DNA from: Dyadobacter diqingensis
GTDB lineage: Bacteria; Bacteroidota; Bacteroidia; Cytophagales; Spirosomataceae
Length of the DNA: 64,000 nt
Direction of reading: 5' to 3'
NCBI RefSeq assembly: GCF_024220585.1
Contig: NZ_JAMXKF010000001.1
Location: forward strand, 806,001 to 870,000
Position numbers and translations under genes: made by a program
In this document: positions 54,330-62,774 of the stretch, in pieces
Layout of the letters: each line of letters opens with the position of its first letter
Numbering within the stretch: position 1 is the first letter of the stretch
Notes under the pieces: model-generated
Database searches by the model: none
What the model was told of the DNA's origin: nothing
Seen by the model: only the letters and a program-made list of their open reading frames with translations

Positions 54330-54449
54330 AAAAAAATGGCCTACCGCATTACAGTAGGCCATTCCACGTAAACCCTCCTCTATCAGTGTTCGTCAAAACT
54401 ACTGTGTTATACTGACAGGCGTCAGTTACAGGCAGTAGTTTGCTTGACT
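54330..54449 (-). ncRNA. candidate small RNA or terminating leader upstream of metF
   Basis: On the minus strand a -7-like TATATTTAG (54463-54455) precedes about 120 nt that fold well. TCAGT/ACTGA (54383-54387 with 54447-54451), AACTACTG/CAGTAGTT (54397-54404 with 54433-54440) and ACTGAC-GCCT-GTCAGT (54411-54426) nest into one long hairpin with internal loops. A perfect terminator follows: AATGGCCTAC pairs with GTAGGCCATT (54335-54363), then T7 at 54336-54330. It ends 75 bp before metF. A 6S-type layout is possible but not established; no known riboswitch was recognised. The rest of the gap to 54666 holds nothing else. Confidence 0.55.
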
Positions 54450-54666
54450 GACTTCTAAATATAAAATATCTGTGCCACAACTTTGCCCATACCACTTTTA
54501 GGAATAAACATTTGGCTATTGTGTACAATTTAGTGGTTTTTAAACAATTTTTCCGGTTAAAATTAAATTTTTAGAAATTTATCAAAATATTATCCGTATG
54601 AAATTCTGGCGGGAAATGTGACACTTTTGCTGAATTATTCTACATATTGACCGGAATTACTGCCCA

Positions 54667-55134
54667 TTATTCCCCAAAAACCGATTCTCTCGTCATTTCA
54701 ATATGATCTATGCCATCCTCATCATATATTTCGCTGGATTGCTGAAAACCGAATGACTCATAAAATTTCTTAAGATAAAGCTGAGCGCCAATCCGTATTG
54801 TCTGCCGTCCGTACAGCTCTTCAACAGCCTCGATGGATTTGTTCATCAGCTCAACACCATACATTTTCCCACGGCCGAGCGGAGAAACCACGACTCTTCC
54901 TATGGAAGGATATTCATAGGATAATTTGGCGGGAACAATACGGGTATAAGCCATAAGCTTTCCATGATCAGTACCTGACAAATGATAACACTGCTGGTCT
55001 TTATTATCCTGATCGAGAAACACACAGTTCTGCTCTAAGACAAAAACCTCATTTCTCAACCGCAATATTTCATATAGTTCATGATTGGTCAATTCATCAA
55101 AAGTTTTAAGACTCCATTTTAATTTTAGATTCAT
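54667..55134 (-). CDS. GNAT N-acetyltransferase, ElaA-type
   Basis: 155 aa, acetyl-CoA-dependent acetyltransferase of the ElaA group. Landmarks: LTNHELYEILRLRNEVFVLEQ, CVFLDQDNKDQQCYHL, IGRVVVSPLGRGKMYGVELM (acetyl-CoA loop with R/Q-x-x-G-x-G/A variant) and LKKFYESFGFQQSSEIYDED. The substrate is unknown. Single gene on the minus strand, 254 bp from yebC, with no shared operon. Confidence 0.88.
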   Translation of the reverse strand: MNLKLKWSLKTFDELTNHELYEILRLRNEVFVLEQNCVFLDQDNKDQQCYHLSGTDHGKLMAYTRIVPAKLSYEYPSIGRVVVSPLGRGKMYGVELMNKSIEAVEELYGRQTIRIGAQLYLKKFYESFGFQQSSEIYDEDGIDHIEMTRESVFGE

Positions 55135-55388
55135 TTTTAAGTAAAAAGAGATTGAAAGCTTCTTATTTTTGCCTGAGTTTATCAGTCTTTTGTAAATTTA
55201 CAAATTATTTGAAACTGAGGCCAGTCACCAAATGGGGCACAAATAAGCTAAGTTGCTAATTTTCTGACCGTTATTTACTTTAAATTAATTACAGATTATT
55301 AATAGTTAATGGCGTATTGAAACCTGGCTTTTTGAGACTGGTAAATTGTATTAGAATTTAAACCTATTAAAACTTAAGTAGAATACGC

Positions 55389-56105
55389 ATGGGAAGAGCC
55401 TATGAATATAGAAAAGCGCGCATGTTTAAGCGTTGGGATAAAATGGCAAAAACATTTACCCGCATTGGAAAAGATATAGTTCTTGCTGTAAAAAGCGGAA
55501 CGGCTGATCCTGCTACCAACGCACGTCTCAGAGTGCTGCTTCAAAATGCAAGAGCTGCAAACATGCCGAAGGAAACTGTTGAACGTGCTATTAAAAGGGC
55601 AACTTCAAAAGATCAGGCCGATTACAAAGAAATCGTTTATGAAGGATACGGCCCTCATGGGGTTGCGATCCTTGTTGAAAGCACAACCGACAATCCGGTT
55701 CGTACCGTAGCCAACGTGCGCAGTTATTTTAACAAGCTGGGTGGCAGCCTGGGCACCATGGGCATGCTTGATTTCATTTTTGACCGTAAATGTATCTTTA
55801 AGGTTAAAAATGATGGAAGTAAAGACGTGGAAGAACTGGAATTTGAATTGATCGATGTGGGAGGAGAAGAAGTTTTCCTTGATGAAGAAACAAACCAGAT
55901 CAATATTTACGGAGAATTCTCTTCCTTTGGTACATTGCAGCATTATCTTGAAGAAAACGGTTTCGAAATCGTGGAAGCTGACTTCGAGCGTATTCCGAGC
56001 GATACCAAAAAACTGAGTGACGAAGAAATTGCAGAAGTTGAAAAACTGATTGAAAAAATAGAAGACGACGACGACGTTCAACGCGTTTATCACAATATGG
56101 CATAA
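55389..56105 (+). CDS. YebC/PmpR family regulatory protein
   Basis: 238 aa, three-domain YebC fold. MGRAYEYRKARMFKRWDKMA differs from the common AGHSKW N-terminus and is the variant seen in Bacteroidota. The conserved NARLRVLLQNARAANMPKET, EIVYEGYGPHGVAILVEST, and NPVRTVANVRSYFNKLGGSLG are present. Family members act as transcription regulators or as translation factors that help ribosomes pass proline stretches. The C-terminal acidic IEKIEDDDDVQRVYHNM is standard. Its stop codon is immediately followed by the 56106 repeat. Confidence 0.93.
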   Translation: MGRAYEYRKARMFKRWDKMAKTFTRIGKDIVLAVKSGTADPATNARLRVLLQNARAANMPKETVERAIKRATSKDQADYKEIVYEGYGPHGVAILVESTTDNPVRTVANVRSYFNKLGGSLGTMGMLDFIFDRKCIFKVKNDGSKDVEELEFELIDVGGEEVFLDEETNQINIYGEFSSFGTLQHYLEENGFEIVEADFERIPSDTKKLSDEEIAEVEKLIEKIEDDDDVQRVYHNMA

Positions 56106-56204
56106 GCAAGAGCTATCGGCTTTCGGCAGTCAGCTTTCAGTAATCGACAATAAGTAATTTATGTCCATAAACTGACGGCCGATTGCCGGCAACCGAAAGC
56201 CTTA
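56106..56204 (+). repeat. dispersed TCGGCTTTCGGC repeat, second copy
   Basis: Exactly fills the gap between two convergent genes. The left end has ATCGGCTTTCGGCAGTCAGC (from about 56113) and the right end has its imperfect inverse (CTGACGG...CCGAAAGCC, to about 56201). It resembles the element at 4315-4520, but the core between the ends is different and only about 40 bp. Confidence 0.6.
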
Positions 56205-56651
56205 TTAATGGATTGCAATAATTTTATGCGGTTTGTTCAGAAATTGGAATTGTGCTCCCGCCTCTTTACCCAAAAACGAAAGTCCTACGGGCGAAGACGA
56301 GGATACTGCAAGCACCGTTTGACTATCAAATTTCACAGCACCCAGACTTACCGAAATAAAAAACCAGCCTGCCGTTGTTTCCAGCAAAGCACCAACCGCA
56401 CCTCGCGAGCTTGTTTCTGTTTCCCCGATTCTTTCAAGCAATACCCTTTCCTGCCTTACCTGCTCATATTGTCTTGCGTGCATGTTGCGGTCAAGCTGCC
56501 CCATGGACCTTGCCGTTTCGTATTTATCCCCCGCTGAACTCTTGCTCTGATCGTTTGCTGAATCCTGAGCAGCCTCCATTGCTTCCCAGGCCACTTGCAT
56601 ACGGTCGTCCAAAAGTCCTTTCATGTACGCGATCAACTCCTGTTTATTCAT
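56205..56651 (-). CDS. GreA/GreB-like C-terminal domain protein
   Basis: 148 aa. An N-terminal helical segment (MNKQELIAYMKGLLDDRMQV, AQDSANDQSKSSAGDKYETA, RSMGQLDRNMHARQYEQVRQ) followed by a beta-rich GreA-type C-terminal domain (GALLETTAGWFFISVSLGAV and AVSSSSPVGLSFLGKEAGAQ). The second part resembles the Gre FKBP-like domain that binds RNA polymerase, but the acidic Gre hairpin residues at the tip are absent. Often mislabelled a 3-oxoacyl-ACP synthase in databases. A transcription factor role is inferred. Confidence 0.72.
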   Translation of the reverse strand: MNKQELIAYMKGLLDDRMQVAWEAMEAAQDSANDQSKSSAGDKYETARSMGQLDRNMHARQYEQVRQERVLLERIGETETSSRGAVGALLETTAGWFFISVSLGAVKFDSQTVLAVSSSSPVGLSFLGKEAGAQFQFLNKPHKIIAIH

Positions 56652-56730
56652 TCTGTCAATTCTTTAATTCTCTTTGCATAATTAAGACATTTTATTCAGA
56701 AGATCAGGATTTCGGTTTAAACCAAGGCAC

Positions 56731-56770
56731 AAAAAATCGGGTTATCAAATCAGTTTGATTTAATAACCCG
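56731..56770 (-). terminator. terminator of the SGNH/SASA esterase gene
   Basis: On the minus strand CGGGTTAT and ATAACCCG form a stem with an inner AAATCA/TGATTT pairing, followed by ATTTTTT. Confidence 0.8.
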
Positions 56771-56794
56771 AACGACTAATAACAAAAGTCAATA

Positions 56795-58525
56795 TCAGAG
56801 TTTAATCATTTTCTTGCGTATGATACGGCCGTTCTGTGTTTTAGCCTGAACGATATAATCTCCTTTTTTCAGTTCCGAAACATCGATCTGAGTTGGTGAT
56901 TTCTCAACCAAAACTATTCTTCCTCCGTTATCAAATATAGTTACTTCCGCTACATCCGACCCTTCGGCAGATACTTCCACAGTACTTCCGGTTGGGTTTG
57001 GGAAAATATAATCGGCATGTTGTTCCTCCTTTTTGATCACCGCAATGATACGGGAAAACGCAAATGTACCGTCAAAGTCAACTTGTTTCAGGCGATAATA
57101 GACGATATCGCTAAACGGTTTTTCGTCGGTATATTCATAATCAACAAGTGTTTTAGTATCGCCCATACCTTCTCTTACACCAATGGTTTCGAAAGCCTGC
57201 GCGTCATCACTTCTTTGAATTTCAAAATAATCATTATTCGTTTCAGCTGTGGTCGACCATTCCAACAGATTTCTCTGGTTATCCAAAGTCTTAGCCTTAA
57301 ATTTCACGAGCGTTACAGGCAGCGGAGTCGGTAAATCAGGAGTTTTCGCAAGCAATGGCTTGGAGTTAGCCAGGAAATTGGTAGAAGTGCTGGTAATCGC
57401 TTCGAACCATTTTTGTGCAGCAGCATTTTGACCCGCTACATTAAAATGGACATGATCTGCATTTCTTCCGCTATTGTCAATATCGTTAAGGGCTGCACCT
57501 TTCCATACATTGGTTGTACTCAAAATAATGGATTGCTGTGCATTTTCAAGATAAGTAATCCGGCCATCGGCCCATCCCGAAATAGCTACCATCCATGCCA
57601 AATCATTATAACCTGATTCCTGGCGGGTTTTGGCAATAACACCAATGTTATTCGTCCTGAAAGCCTGCTCTGCATTCGTTACAAACCGGTCGTTAACACC
57701 ATGCCCCGACAAAATCCCCCGAAGTCCTGTTAAAGGAACATATTTTTTAAATCCGTTTCTGATGTTCACATAAGGCATTCTGATGTTGTAATTCACGAAC
57801 GAGTGCGAGAAAGGAATATCATAAGCAGCCATATAAGTCTGTTCCATATTCGTACCACCAAAAGCAGCGCTGTAAAAAAGCACCGGCACTTTCAGCTGAT
57901 TTACCAATAAGTCTCCGAGTTTACCCCAGAAGAAAGAAATATCTTTTACACCCGGCGCCATTCCGCAGTTTCCGCAAAGCTGAGAAAAAATCATCGGCGG
58001 CAATAAATCAGGATTACCCGTAGAAAAATAGGTGTTGTATTTATCAGGATCGATCGCCTGTGGATTGATCGAACTTACCATATCGCTTGAAGCGCCAATA
58101 CTTGGGCTGGAACCGCCCGCAGCATTGGAGTGCCCAACGATGAAAAATACTTCGCCAACACCAACACGTTCTATCACGACTGGTGCTTCTATCTGCGCGC
58201 CACCTTTGATACCTCTCACTTCAAGGTCATATCTCCCTCCGATCGCTGTGAGACTACCAGAAAAAACGCCTCCCGTTGGATTTGAGCTGATCGTTGTCCA
58301 CGCCACCTCCGTACCGGCTTCTCCTGAACGTGTTTTCAAATGGGCTTCGATACGGTCGACGGCTTTGGTAAAAGTACCCGTGATATTAATCTTTGCTTTG
58401 TTTGTCTGATCTCGCTGAATGACGATACGAGTCGATGGGAATGCTATTTTTATTGCCTGACCAAAAGAAACCGAGGTTGCCAGCAGGATCAGAAATAAAG
58501 CCGGAGCGTAAAATTTAAAATTCAT
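56795..58525 (-). CDS. T9SS-sorted SGNH/sialate O-acetylesterase-like protein
   Basis: 576 aa from ATG 58525, which starts a signal peptide (MNFKFYAPALFLILLATSVS, ending FG). The longer reading adds 37 residues before it and was rejected. The N-terminal beta domain (about 20-115) is followed by an SGNH-type esterase domain: FFIVGHSNAAGGSSP has the nucleophile Ser in GHS (GQS is usual) and DHVHFN the catalytic Asp-His. Then come a fibronectin-like linker (LLEWSTTAETNNDYFEIQRS) and a type A T9SS sorting domain (IFPNPTGSTVEVSAEG to the basic KKMIKL). Secreted deacetylation of a glycan is inferred. Confidence 0.85.
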   Translation of the reverse strand: MNFKFYAPALFLILLATSVSFGQAIKIAFPSTRIVIQRDQTNKAKINITGTFTKAVDRIEAHLKTRSGEAGTEVAWTTISSNPTGGVFSGSLTAIGGRYDLEVRGIKGGAQIEAPVVIERVGVGEVFFIVGHSNAAGGSSPSIGASSDMVSSINPQAIDPDKYNTYFSTGNPDLLPPMIFSQLCGNCGMAPGVKDISFFWGKLGDLLVNQLKVPVLFYSAAFGGTNMEQTYMAAYDIPFSHSFVNYNIRMPYVNIRNGFKKYVPLTGLRGILSGHGVNDRFVTNAEQAFRTNNIGVIAKTRQESGYNDLAWMVAISGWADGRITYLENAQQSIILSTTNVWKGAALNDIDNSGRNADHVHFNVAGQNAAAQKWFEAITSTSTNFLANSKPLLAKTPDLPTPLPVTLVKFKAKTLDNQRNLLEWSTTAETNNDYFEIQRSDDAQAFETIGVREGMGDTKTLVDYEYTDEKPFSDIVYYRLKQVDFDGTFAFSRIIAVIKKEEQHADYIFPNPTGSTVEVSAEGSDVAEVTIFDNGGRIVLVEKSPTQIDVSELKKGDYIVQAKTQNGRIIRKKMIKL

Positions 58526-59040
58526 AATTAGTGGTAATTGTGACAGAAAATGTCTGTCGTCCGAAACATTTTTTTCTTCTGGAAGGGCACAACAAATCCG
58601 CTCGGATAAAAAATTATCCTTAGAGATATTTTGCAAAAAAGAACCCGATAGAAATTACGTATCGTCAGGAACTGAAAAAAAACAGGAAAACATCATCAAA
58701 ACCATTCGGCGATAGTCGAACAAAAACACTTGTTTTTCCCTGTGGAAAAACGAACCCAACAAAATTCAATTGATGATACTTATGATGAGGAGGTATAAAA
58801 GCAAATGCTGTGAAATCCATTTACCGAACCAAAACTACTGCTAGAATTTATTCTAAACAAATTACACAGCGACTATTTAATACTTTTATATTAAATATCA
58901 AAATTATTCTACACAATTTTCAAAAAGAGGTTACTTATAAATCTTTTTGTAGTACACTGAAACAGCGTTCAGTACATTGCCTGAAGGCACATAATCAAAG
59001 TTTTCCACGCATTGGGTTTTCTGTTTGGGCGCTTCCTTAT
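58526..59040. other. intergenic region, no gene seen
   Basis: Divergent gap between the SASA gene and pyrB. It contains a TTTTTCC-CTGT-GGAAAAA hairpin (58733-58750) with a short AAAAACA/TGTTTTT palindrome beside it (about 58721-58737). Three in-frame residues upstream of pyrB do not form a gene. The ORF at 58810-59109 is not credible because it overlaps the pyrB promoter in the same strand. Confidence 0.45.
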
Positions 59041-59048
59041 TATCTTTG
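59041..59048 (+). promoter_or_regulatory. -7 box TATCTTTG of pyrB
   Basis: TATCTTTG, 23 bases upstream of the ATG at 59072; it matches TAnnTTTG and rules out the longer reading starting at 59012, because that start would lie upstream of the transcription start. Confidence 0.6.
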
Positions 59049-59071
59049 CAAAACTTTCTTATCCAGACGCA

Positions 59072-59992
59072 ATGACAAAACTTTCAGTTCGGCACTTACT
59101 TGGAATTAAAAACCTGAACGAGAATGACATTCATACCATTTTAGATACTGCCACCCAATTCAAGGAAGTAATTAACAGGCCAATCAAGAAAGTCCCGTCC
59201 CTTAGAGACATTACCATAGCCAACGTCTTTTTTGAAAATTCCACCCGTACAAGGCTATCTTTTGAGCTTGCGGAAAAAAGACTTTCAGCGGATGTTGTTA
59301 ATTTTTCAGCTTCGGGCAGCTCAGTAAAAAAAGGAGAAACTTTACTTGATACGGTCAATAATATCCTGGCCATGAAGGTCGATATGATCGTAATGCGCCA
59401 CAGCAGCCCAGGCGCCCCCCATTATCTTTCCAGCCGCATTCCCGCTAATGTAATCAACGCTGGTGACGGAACACACGAACATCCCACACAAGCCTTGCTC
59501 GATGCTTTTTCCATGAGAGAAAAACTTGGAGACCTCGCCGGAAAAAAGATTGCGATCATCGGAGATATCCTGCATTCACGTGTGGCATTGTCCAATATAT
59601 TCTGCTTGCAGAAACTGGGCGCGGAAGTAATGGTATGCGGACCGGCAACACTTATCCCGAAACATCTCGCTGATTTGGGTGTTAAAATCGGGCATAATGT
59701 GAAGGAAGCGCTTCAATGGTGCGATGTAGCCAATGTACTCCGTATCCAGCTTGAAAGACAGCAGATTAAGTATTTTCCTTCTTTGCGCGAGTATTCACTT
59801 TATTTTGGTATTACAAAAGCAATGCTTGATGAATTGGATAAGGAGATTGTACTGATGCACCCGGGACCGATCAATCGTGGTGTTGAACTTTCCTCGGACG
59901 CCGCTGATTCATCTCATTCCATTATTTTGAACCAGGTTGAAAATGGCGTTGCTGTAAGAATGGCGGCCTTGTATCTTCTCGCGCAACAATAA
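59072..59992 (+). CDS. pyrB: aspartate carbamoyltransferase catalytic subunit
   Basis: Condenses carbamoyl phosphate with aspartate in pyrimidine synthesis. 306 aa from ATG 59072, normal for PyrB. Carbamoyl-phosphate site FFENSTRTRLSFELAEKRL and SGSSVKKGET; MIVMRHSSPGAPHYLS; GDGTHEHPTQALLDAFS; GDILHSRVALSN; and MHPGPINRGVEL. No pyrI regulatory subunit follows. The gene is monocistronic by its promoter and terminator. Confidence 0.96.
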   Translation: MTKLSVRHLLGIKNLNENDIHTILDTATQFKEVINRPIKKVPSLRDITIANVFFENSTRTRLSFELAEKRLSADVVNFSASGSSVKKGETLLDTVNNILAMKVDMIVMRHSSPGAPHYLSSRIPANVINAGDGTHEHPTQALLDAFSMREKLGDLAGKKIAIIGDILHSRVALSNIFCLQKLGAEVMVCGPATLIPKHLADLGVKIGHNVKEALQWCDVANVLRIQLERQQIKYFPSLREYSLYFGITKAMLDELDKEIVLMHPGPINRGVELSSDAADSSHSIILNQVENGVAVRMAALYLLAQQ

Positions 59993-60013
59993 AATACGAC
60001 ATCGTTTTTCAGT

Positions 60014-60051
60014 ATCAGGATTCCATAAACCGGTTTCCTGATTTCTTTTTT
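60014..60051 (+). terminator. pyrB terminator
   Basis: ATCAGGA pairs with TCCTGAT across the loop, and TTCTTTTTT follows. Confidence 0.75.
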
Positions 60052-60056
60052 AAGGA

Positions 60057-60767
60057 TTAACAACGAACCGTTTTTTTCTTACTCCCACGTTTACCCGCAG
60101 CCCAGGTTTTTTTGATATAATCGGGCGCAAACGGGACTTTACATGCGGTTTCACCCATATTAACACTTACTTGCCCTATTCTTTCGGCCACTACAAAAGC
60201 CTCTTCTGCAAGTGGCTCATAATGTGCGCCCATCGCGATCACAAAACCATTCATAGCATAACGAACCCGGTTGGGCGCTTGGTGAATTTCACGCTCAACA
60301 TGAAAAAGCAGGTTTTCAATTTCATTTTTGTCCAGTTCTTCATCCGGTTTCAGCCGAAAGAGGTTACTCCACACGGCCCATCCGGCATCTGCTATCATTT
60401 CATGTTTTGAAGTAATCCATTTCCTGGCCACATCGATACCATAAGGACTTTCCGCTGCCACCCAGCCTACTGCATATTCACTGATCATGTACCAGTTAGC
60501 CCGTTTCACCCACTCGTCCAGCAAAGGTATTGTCATCAGCGACGGGTTTACCATCAGTCCTGCCAGGTACATCGCGTCAGAATTCCCGGTATCGTAAAGT
60601 GCCAAAGCAAGCGTATGATTATTTTTATTCCTTTTTAGAATCTTCTTCATATCACTGACCTTGACACCGTACAGCGGTTCATGAGCACCATGACTCTTGA
60701 ACATTTTTACTACGGACTCATCGCCAAGCGAAGCGAGTTCGTTCATGACATCTTTCAACGTGTCCAT
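60057..60767 (-). CDS. DNA alkylation repair protein (AlkD-like)
   Basis: 236 aa, HEAT-like helical repeat protein of the AlkC/AlkD family. Landmarks are HEPLYGVKVSDMKKILKR, LYDTGNSDAMYLAGLMVNPS, WVKRANWYMISEYAVGWVA and RKWITSKHEMIADAGWAVWS. AlkD-type enzymes excise bulky N3/N7 alkyl purines without base flipping; this shorter, divergent member may have a changed specificity. The C-terminus is basic (GKRGSKKKT), compatible with DNA binding. Convergent with pyrB and without a shared operon. Confidence 0.85.
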   Translation of the reverse strand: MDTLKDVMNELASLGDESVVKMFKSHGAHEPLYGVKVSDMKKILKRNKNNHTLALALYDTGNSDAMYLAGLMVNPSLMTIPLLDEWVKRANWYMISEYAVGWVAAESPYGIDVARKWITSKHEMIADAGWAVWSNLFRLKPDEELDKNEIENLLFHVEREIHQAPNRVRYAMNGFVIAMGAHYEPLAEEAFVVAERIGQVSVNMGETACKVPFAPDYIKKTWAAGKRGSKKKTVRC

Positions 60768-60836
60768 ACAATTAATTCTATTCCTTTTAAATTAAAATTT
60801 TTTCTTGCAATAACTTAAATTATTAGAACTAAATAA

Positions 60837-60863
60837 TATATTTGCATTGGTATGCATGCATAC
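60837..60863 (+). promoter_or_regulatory. promoter and palindromic operator of the dienoyl-CoA pair
   Basis: A -7 box TATATTTG (60837-60844) is followed by GTATGCATGCATAC (60850-60863), a perfect 14-bp palindrome that would overlap the transcription start. This placement is typical of a repressor site, for example a TetR-type regulator of fatty acid breakdown (inference). No regulator gene is beside it. Confidence 0.55.
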
Positions 60864-60932
60864 TACTTACGCTTCATCAACATTAAATTTACACAATAAG
60901 AAAGCCATTACCACTTCATCAACAAGCTAAAA

Positions 60933-61742
60933 ATGAATTACGAAACGATTTCTGTAACCATTGAAAACAATATTGGGTATGTAAAACTGAACCGGCCGGA
61001 AAAAGCCAACGCATTGAATCAAACTGCATGGAATGAGCTAAAATCAATCTTTGAAACATTAGACGAAAATGACGACGTGAGGGTTATTATTCTCAGTGGC
61101 GAAGGGAAGCATTTCTGCTCAGGAATAGATTTATCACTGCTGTTCACGGTCAGAAATACAGCCGAAACCTGCGATGCCAGAAAACGGGAAAAACTTCGAA
61201 AACAGATTCTGGAACTGCAAAGCCCTATTAACGCGATTGAAGCGTGCAGCAAACCTGTCATTGCGGCCATCACCGGCGGGTGCATCGGAGCGGGGGTTGA
61301 TATCGTAAGCGCTTGCGATATGCGTTATGCGACGCATGAAGCCTATTTTTCAATCAAAGAAATCGATATGGGGATGGTGGCAGATTTGGGCACTTTGCAA
61401 CGGTTACCCAAAATTATTCCCGATGGAATTACCCGGGAAATGGCGTTTACAGGCCGGCAGGTTTTCGGAGAAGAAGCCGAAAAGATAGGTCTGGTCAATA
61501 AAAGCTTCGAAAACAACGATATACTTTTTGAGAATGTAACCACCATTGCAAAAACAATCGCGGGAAAATCACCGGTTTCGGTTCGTGGAACAAAACACAT
61601 ATTGAATCACAGCCGCGACCATTCCGTTGCAGACGGACTAGCATATATGGCAACCTGGAACGCCGCAATGCTACTGTCGGAAGACTTGAATGAAGCCTTT
61701 CAAGCACAATCCGGGAAGCGTTTGCCCAACTTCAAATCCTGA
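60933..61742 (+). CDS. delta3,5-delta2,4-dienoyl-CoA isomerase-like crotonase
   Basis: Enoyl-CoA hydratase/isomerase superfamily, 269 aa. It matches the ECH1 subgroup: KHFCSGIDL (about 59-67), GGCIGAGVDIVSACDMR, and KEIDMGMVADLGTLQRLPKI. The three acidic residues known from rat ECH1 (Asp176, Glu196, Asp204) correspond by spacing to Asp123, Glu143 and Asp151. The closing SPVSVRGTKHILNHSRDHSV is also subgroup-typical. Together with the next gene it would process double bonds of polyunsaturated fatty acids during beta-oxidation. Confidence 0.85.
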   Translation: MNYETISVTIENNIGYVKLNRPEKANALNQTAWNELKSIFETLDENDDVRVIILSGEGKHFCSGIDLSLLFTVRNTAETCDARKREKLRKQILELQSPINAIEACSKPVIAAITGGCIGAGVDIVSACDMRYATHEAYFSIKEIDMGMVADLGTLQRLPKIIPDGITREMAFTGRQVFGEEAEKIGLVNKSFENNDILFENVTTIAKTIAGKSPVSVRGTKHILNHSRDHSVADGLAYMATWNAAMLLSEDLNEAFQAQSGKRLPNFKS

Positions 61743-61811
61743 CATTTTAAAGCAATTTTTTAACCGCGCGGCGGACCGCTTTCAACCGTCGACAATACAA
61801 TCTTAACTGAT

Positions 61812-62702
61812 ATGTCCTACAAAGAAGGAATGCTACGGGAAGGTGCCCTGGATGATAAAACAATTATTGTAACCGGTGGAGGAACGGGCCTGGGCAGATC
61901 CATGGCCGCTTATTTTTTAAAACTTGGCGCCAATGTTGTGATTTGCAGCCGCAGGTTGGAAGTTTTGGAAAAAACGGCAAGTGAACTGACCACAGAAACC
62001 GGAGGCCAGGTTTTACCGGTTGCCTGCGATGTCAGGAAAACCGAAGAAATTGAAAACGTCATCAGCAAAGCCATCGAAAAGTTTGGCAAAGTGGATGTGC
62101 TGGTCAATAACTCAGCCGGCAATTTTATCAGCCCGACTGAACGATTGTCCTATAAGGCCGTCGATACGGTTGTTGATATCGTTTTGCGCGGCACTTATTA
62201 TTTTACGCTCGCGCTTGGCAAGTATTGGATTGACAATAATATCAAGGGAACCGTTTTAAATATCTCCACCACCTATGCCTGGACAGGCTCTGGCTGGGTC
62301 GTACCGTCAGCCATGGCGAAGGCGGGTGTACTGGCCATGACCAAATCACTGGCTTTCGAATGGGCAAACCACGGAATCAGGCTCAATGCCATTGCCCCGG
62401 GTCCGTTTCCTACCAAGGGGGCCTGGGACCGCCTTTTCCCAAAAGAACTGGCCGAAAAATTTTCTTTCGAAAACCGCATCCCTTTACAACGCGTGGGTGA
62501 TCATCAGGAGCTTGCCAACCTGGCAGCGTATCTGGTTTCTGACTTTTCGTCGTATATAACAGGTGAGGTTATAACCCTGGATGGCGGCGAAGTGTTGTCT
62601 GCCGGTCAGTTCAATTTCCTGAAAGAGGTCAGCGAAGAACAGTGGGATGCCATTGAAAATCAAATAAAAAGTGCCAATCAGAGCAGCAAGAAATCAGAAT
62701 AA
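61812..62702 (+). CDS. 2,4-dienoyl-CoA reductase-like SDR oxidoreductase
   Basis: Short-chain dehydrogenase, 296 aa, of the mitochondrial DECR1-like type. TGGGTGLG (21-28) binds NADP(H), NNSAGNFISPTERLS (about 99-113) is the DECR signature, and the catalytic Tyr155 and Lys170 appear in STTYAWTGSGWVVPSAMAKA. GPFPTKGAWDRLFP and ITLDGGEVLSAGQFN are also conserved. It reduces 2,4-dienoyl-CoA to enoyl-CoA. The start is 69 bp after the isomerase, consistent with one operon. Confidence 0.9.
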   Translation: MSYKEGMLREGALDDKTIIVTGGGTGLGRSMAAYFLKLGANVVICSRRLEVLEKTASELTTETGGQVLPVACDVRKTEEIENVISKAIEKFGKVDVLVNNSAGNFISPTERLSYKAVDTVVDIVLRGTYYFTLALGKYWIDNNIKGTVLNISTTYAWTGSGWVVPSAMAKAGVLAMTKSLAFEWANHGIRLNAIAPGPFPTKGAWDRLFPKELAEKFSFENRIPLQRVGDHQELANLAAYLVSDFSSYITGEVITLDGGEVLSAGQFNFLKEVSEEQWDAIENQIKSANQSSKKSE

Positions 62703-62726
62703 TAATTTTCTTCCGTTTTTATTGGG

Positions 62727-62734
62727 TAAATTTG
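62727..62734 (+). promoter_or_regulatory. -7 box TAAATTTG of the GWxTD gene
   Basis: TAAATTTG matches TAnnTTTG, 40 bases before the ATG at 62775. Confidence 0.45.
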
Positions 62735-62774
62735 CTGCTTCGTTCGTTATTTGACAAATGAAGATCCCTGGTAT

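Noticed and set aside
54330..54449. SAM riboswitch before metF
   Set aside because: No SAM-I, SAM-II or other known SAM motif could be matched.
58810..59109. 99-aa ORF overlapping pyrB start
   Set aside because: It runs through the pyrB promoter and into pyrB in another frame, and has no recognisable content.
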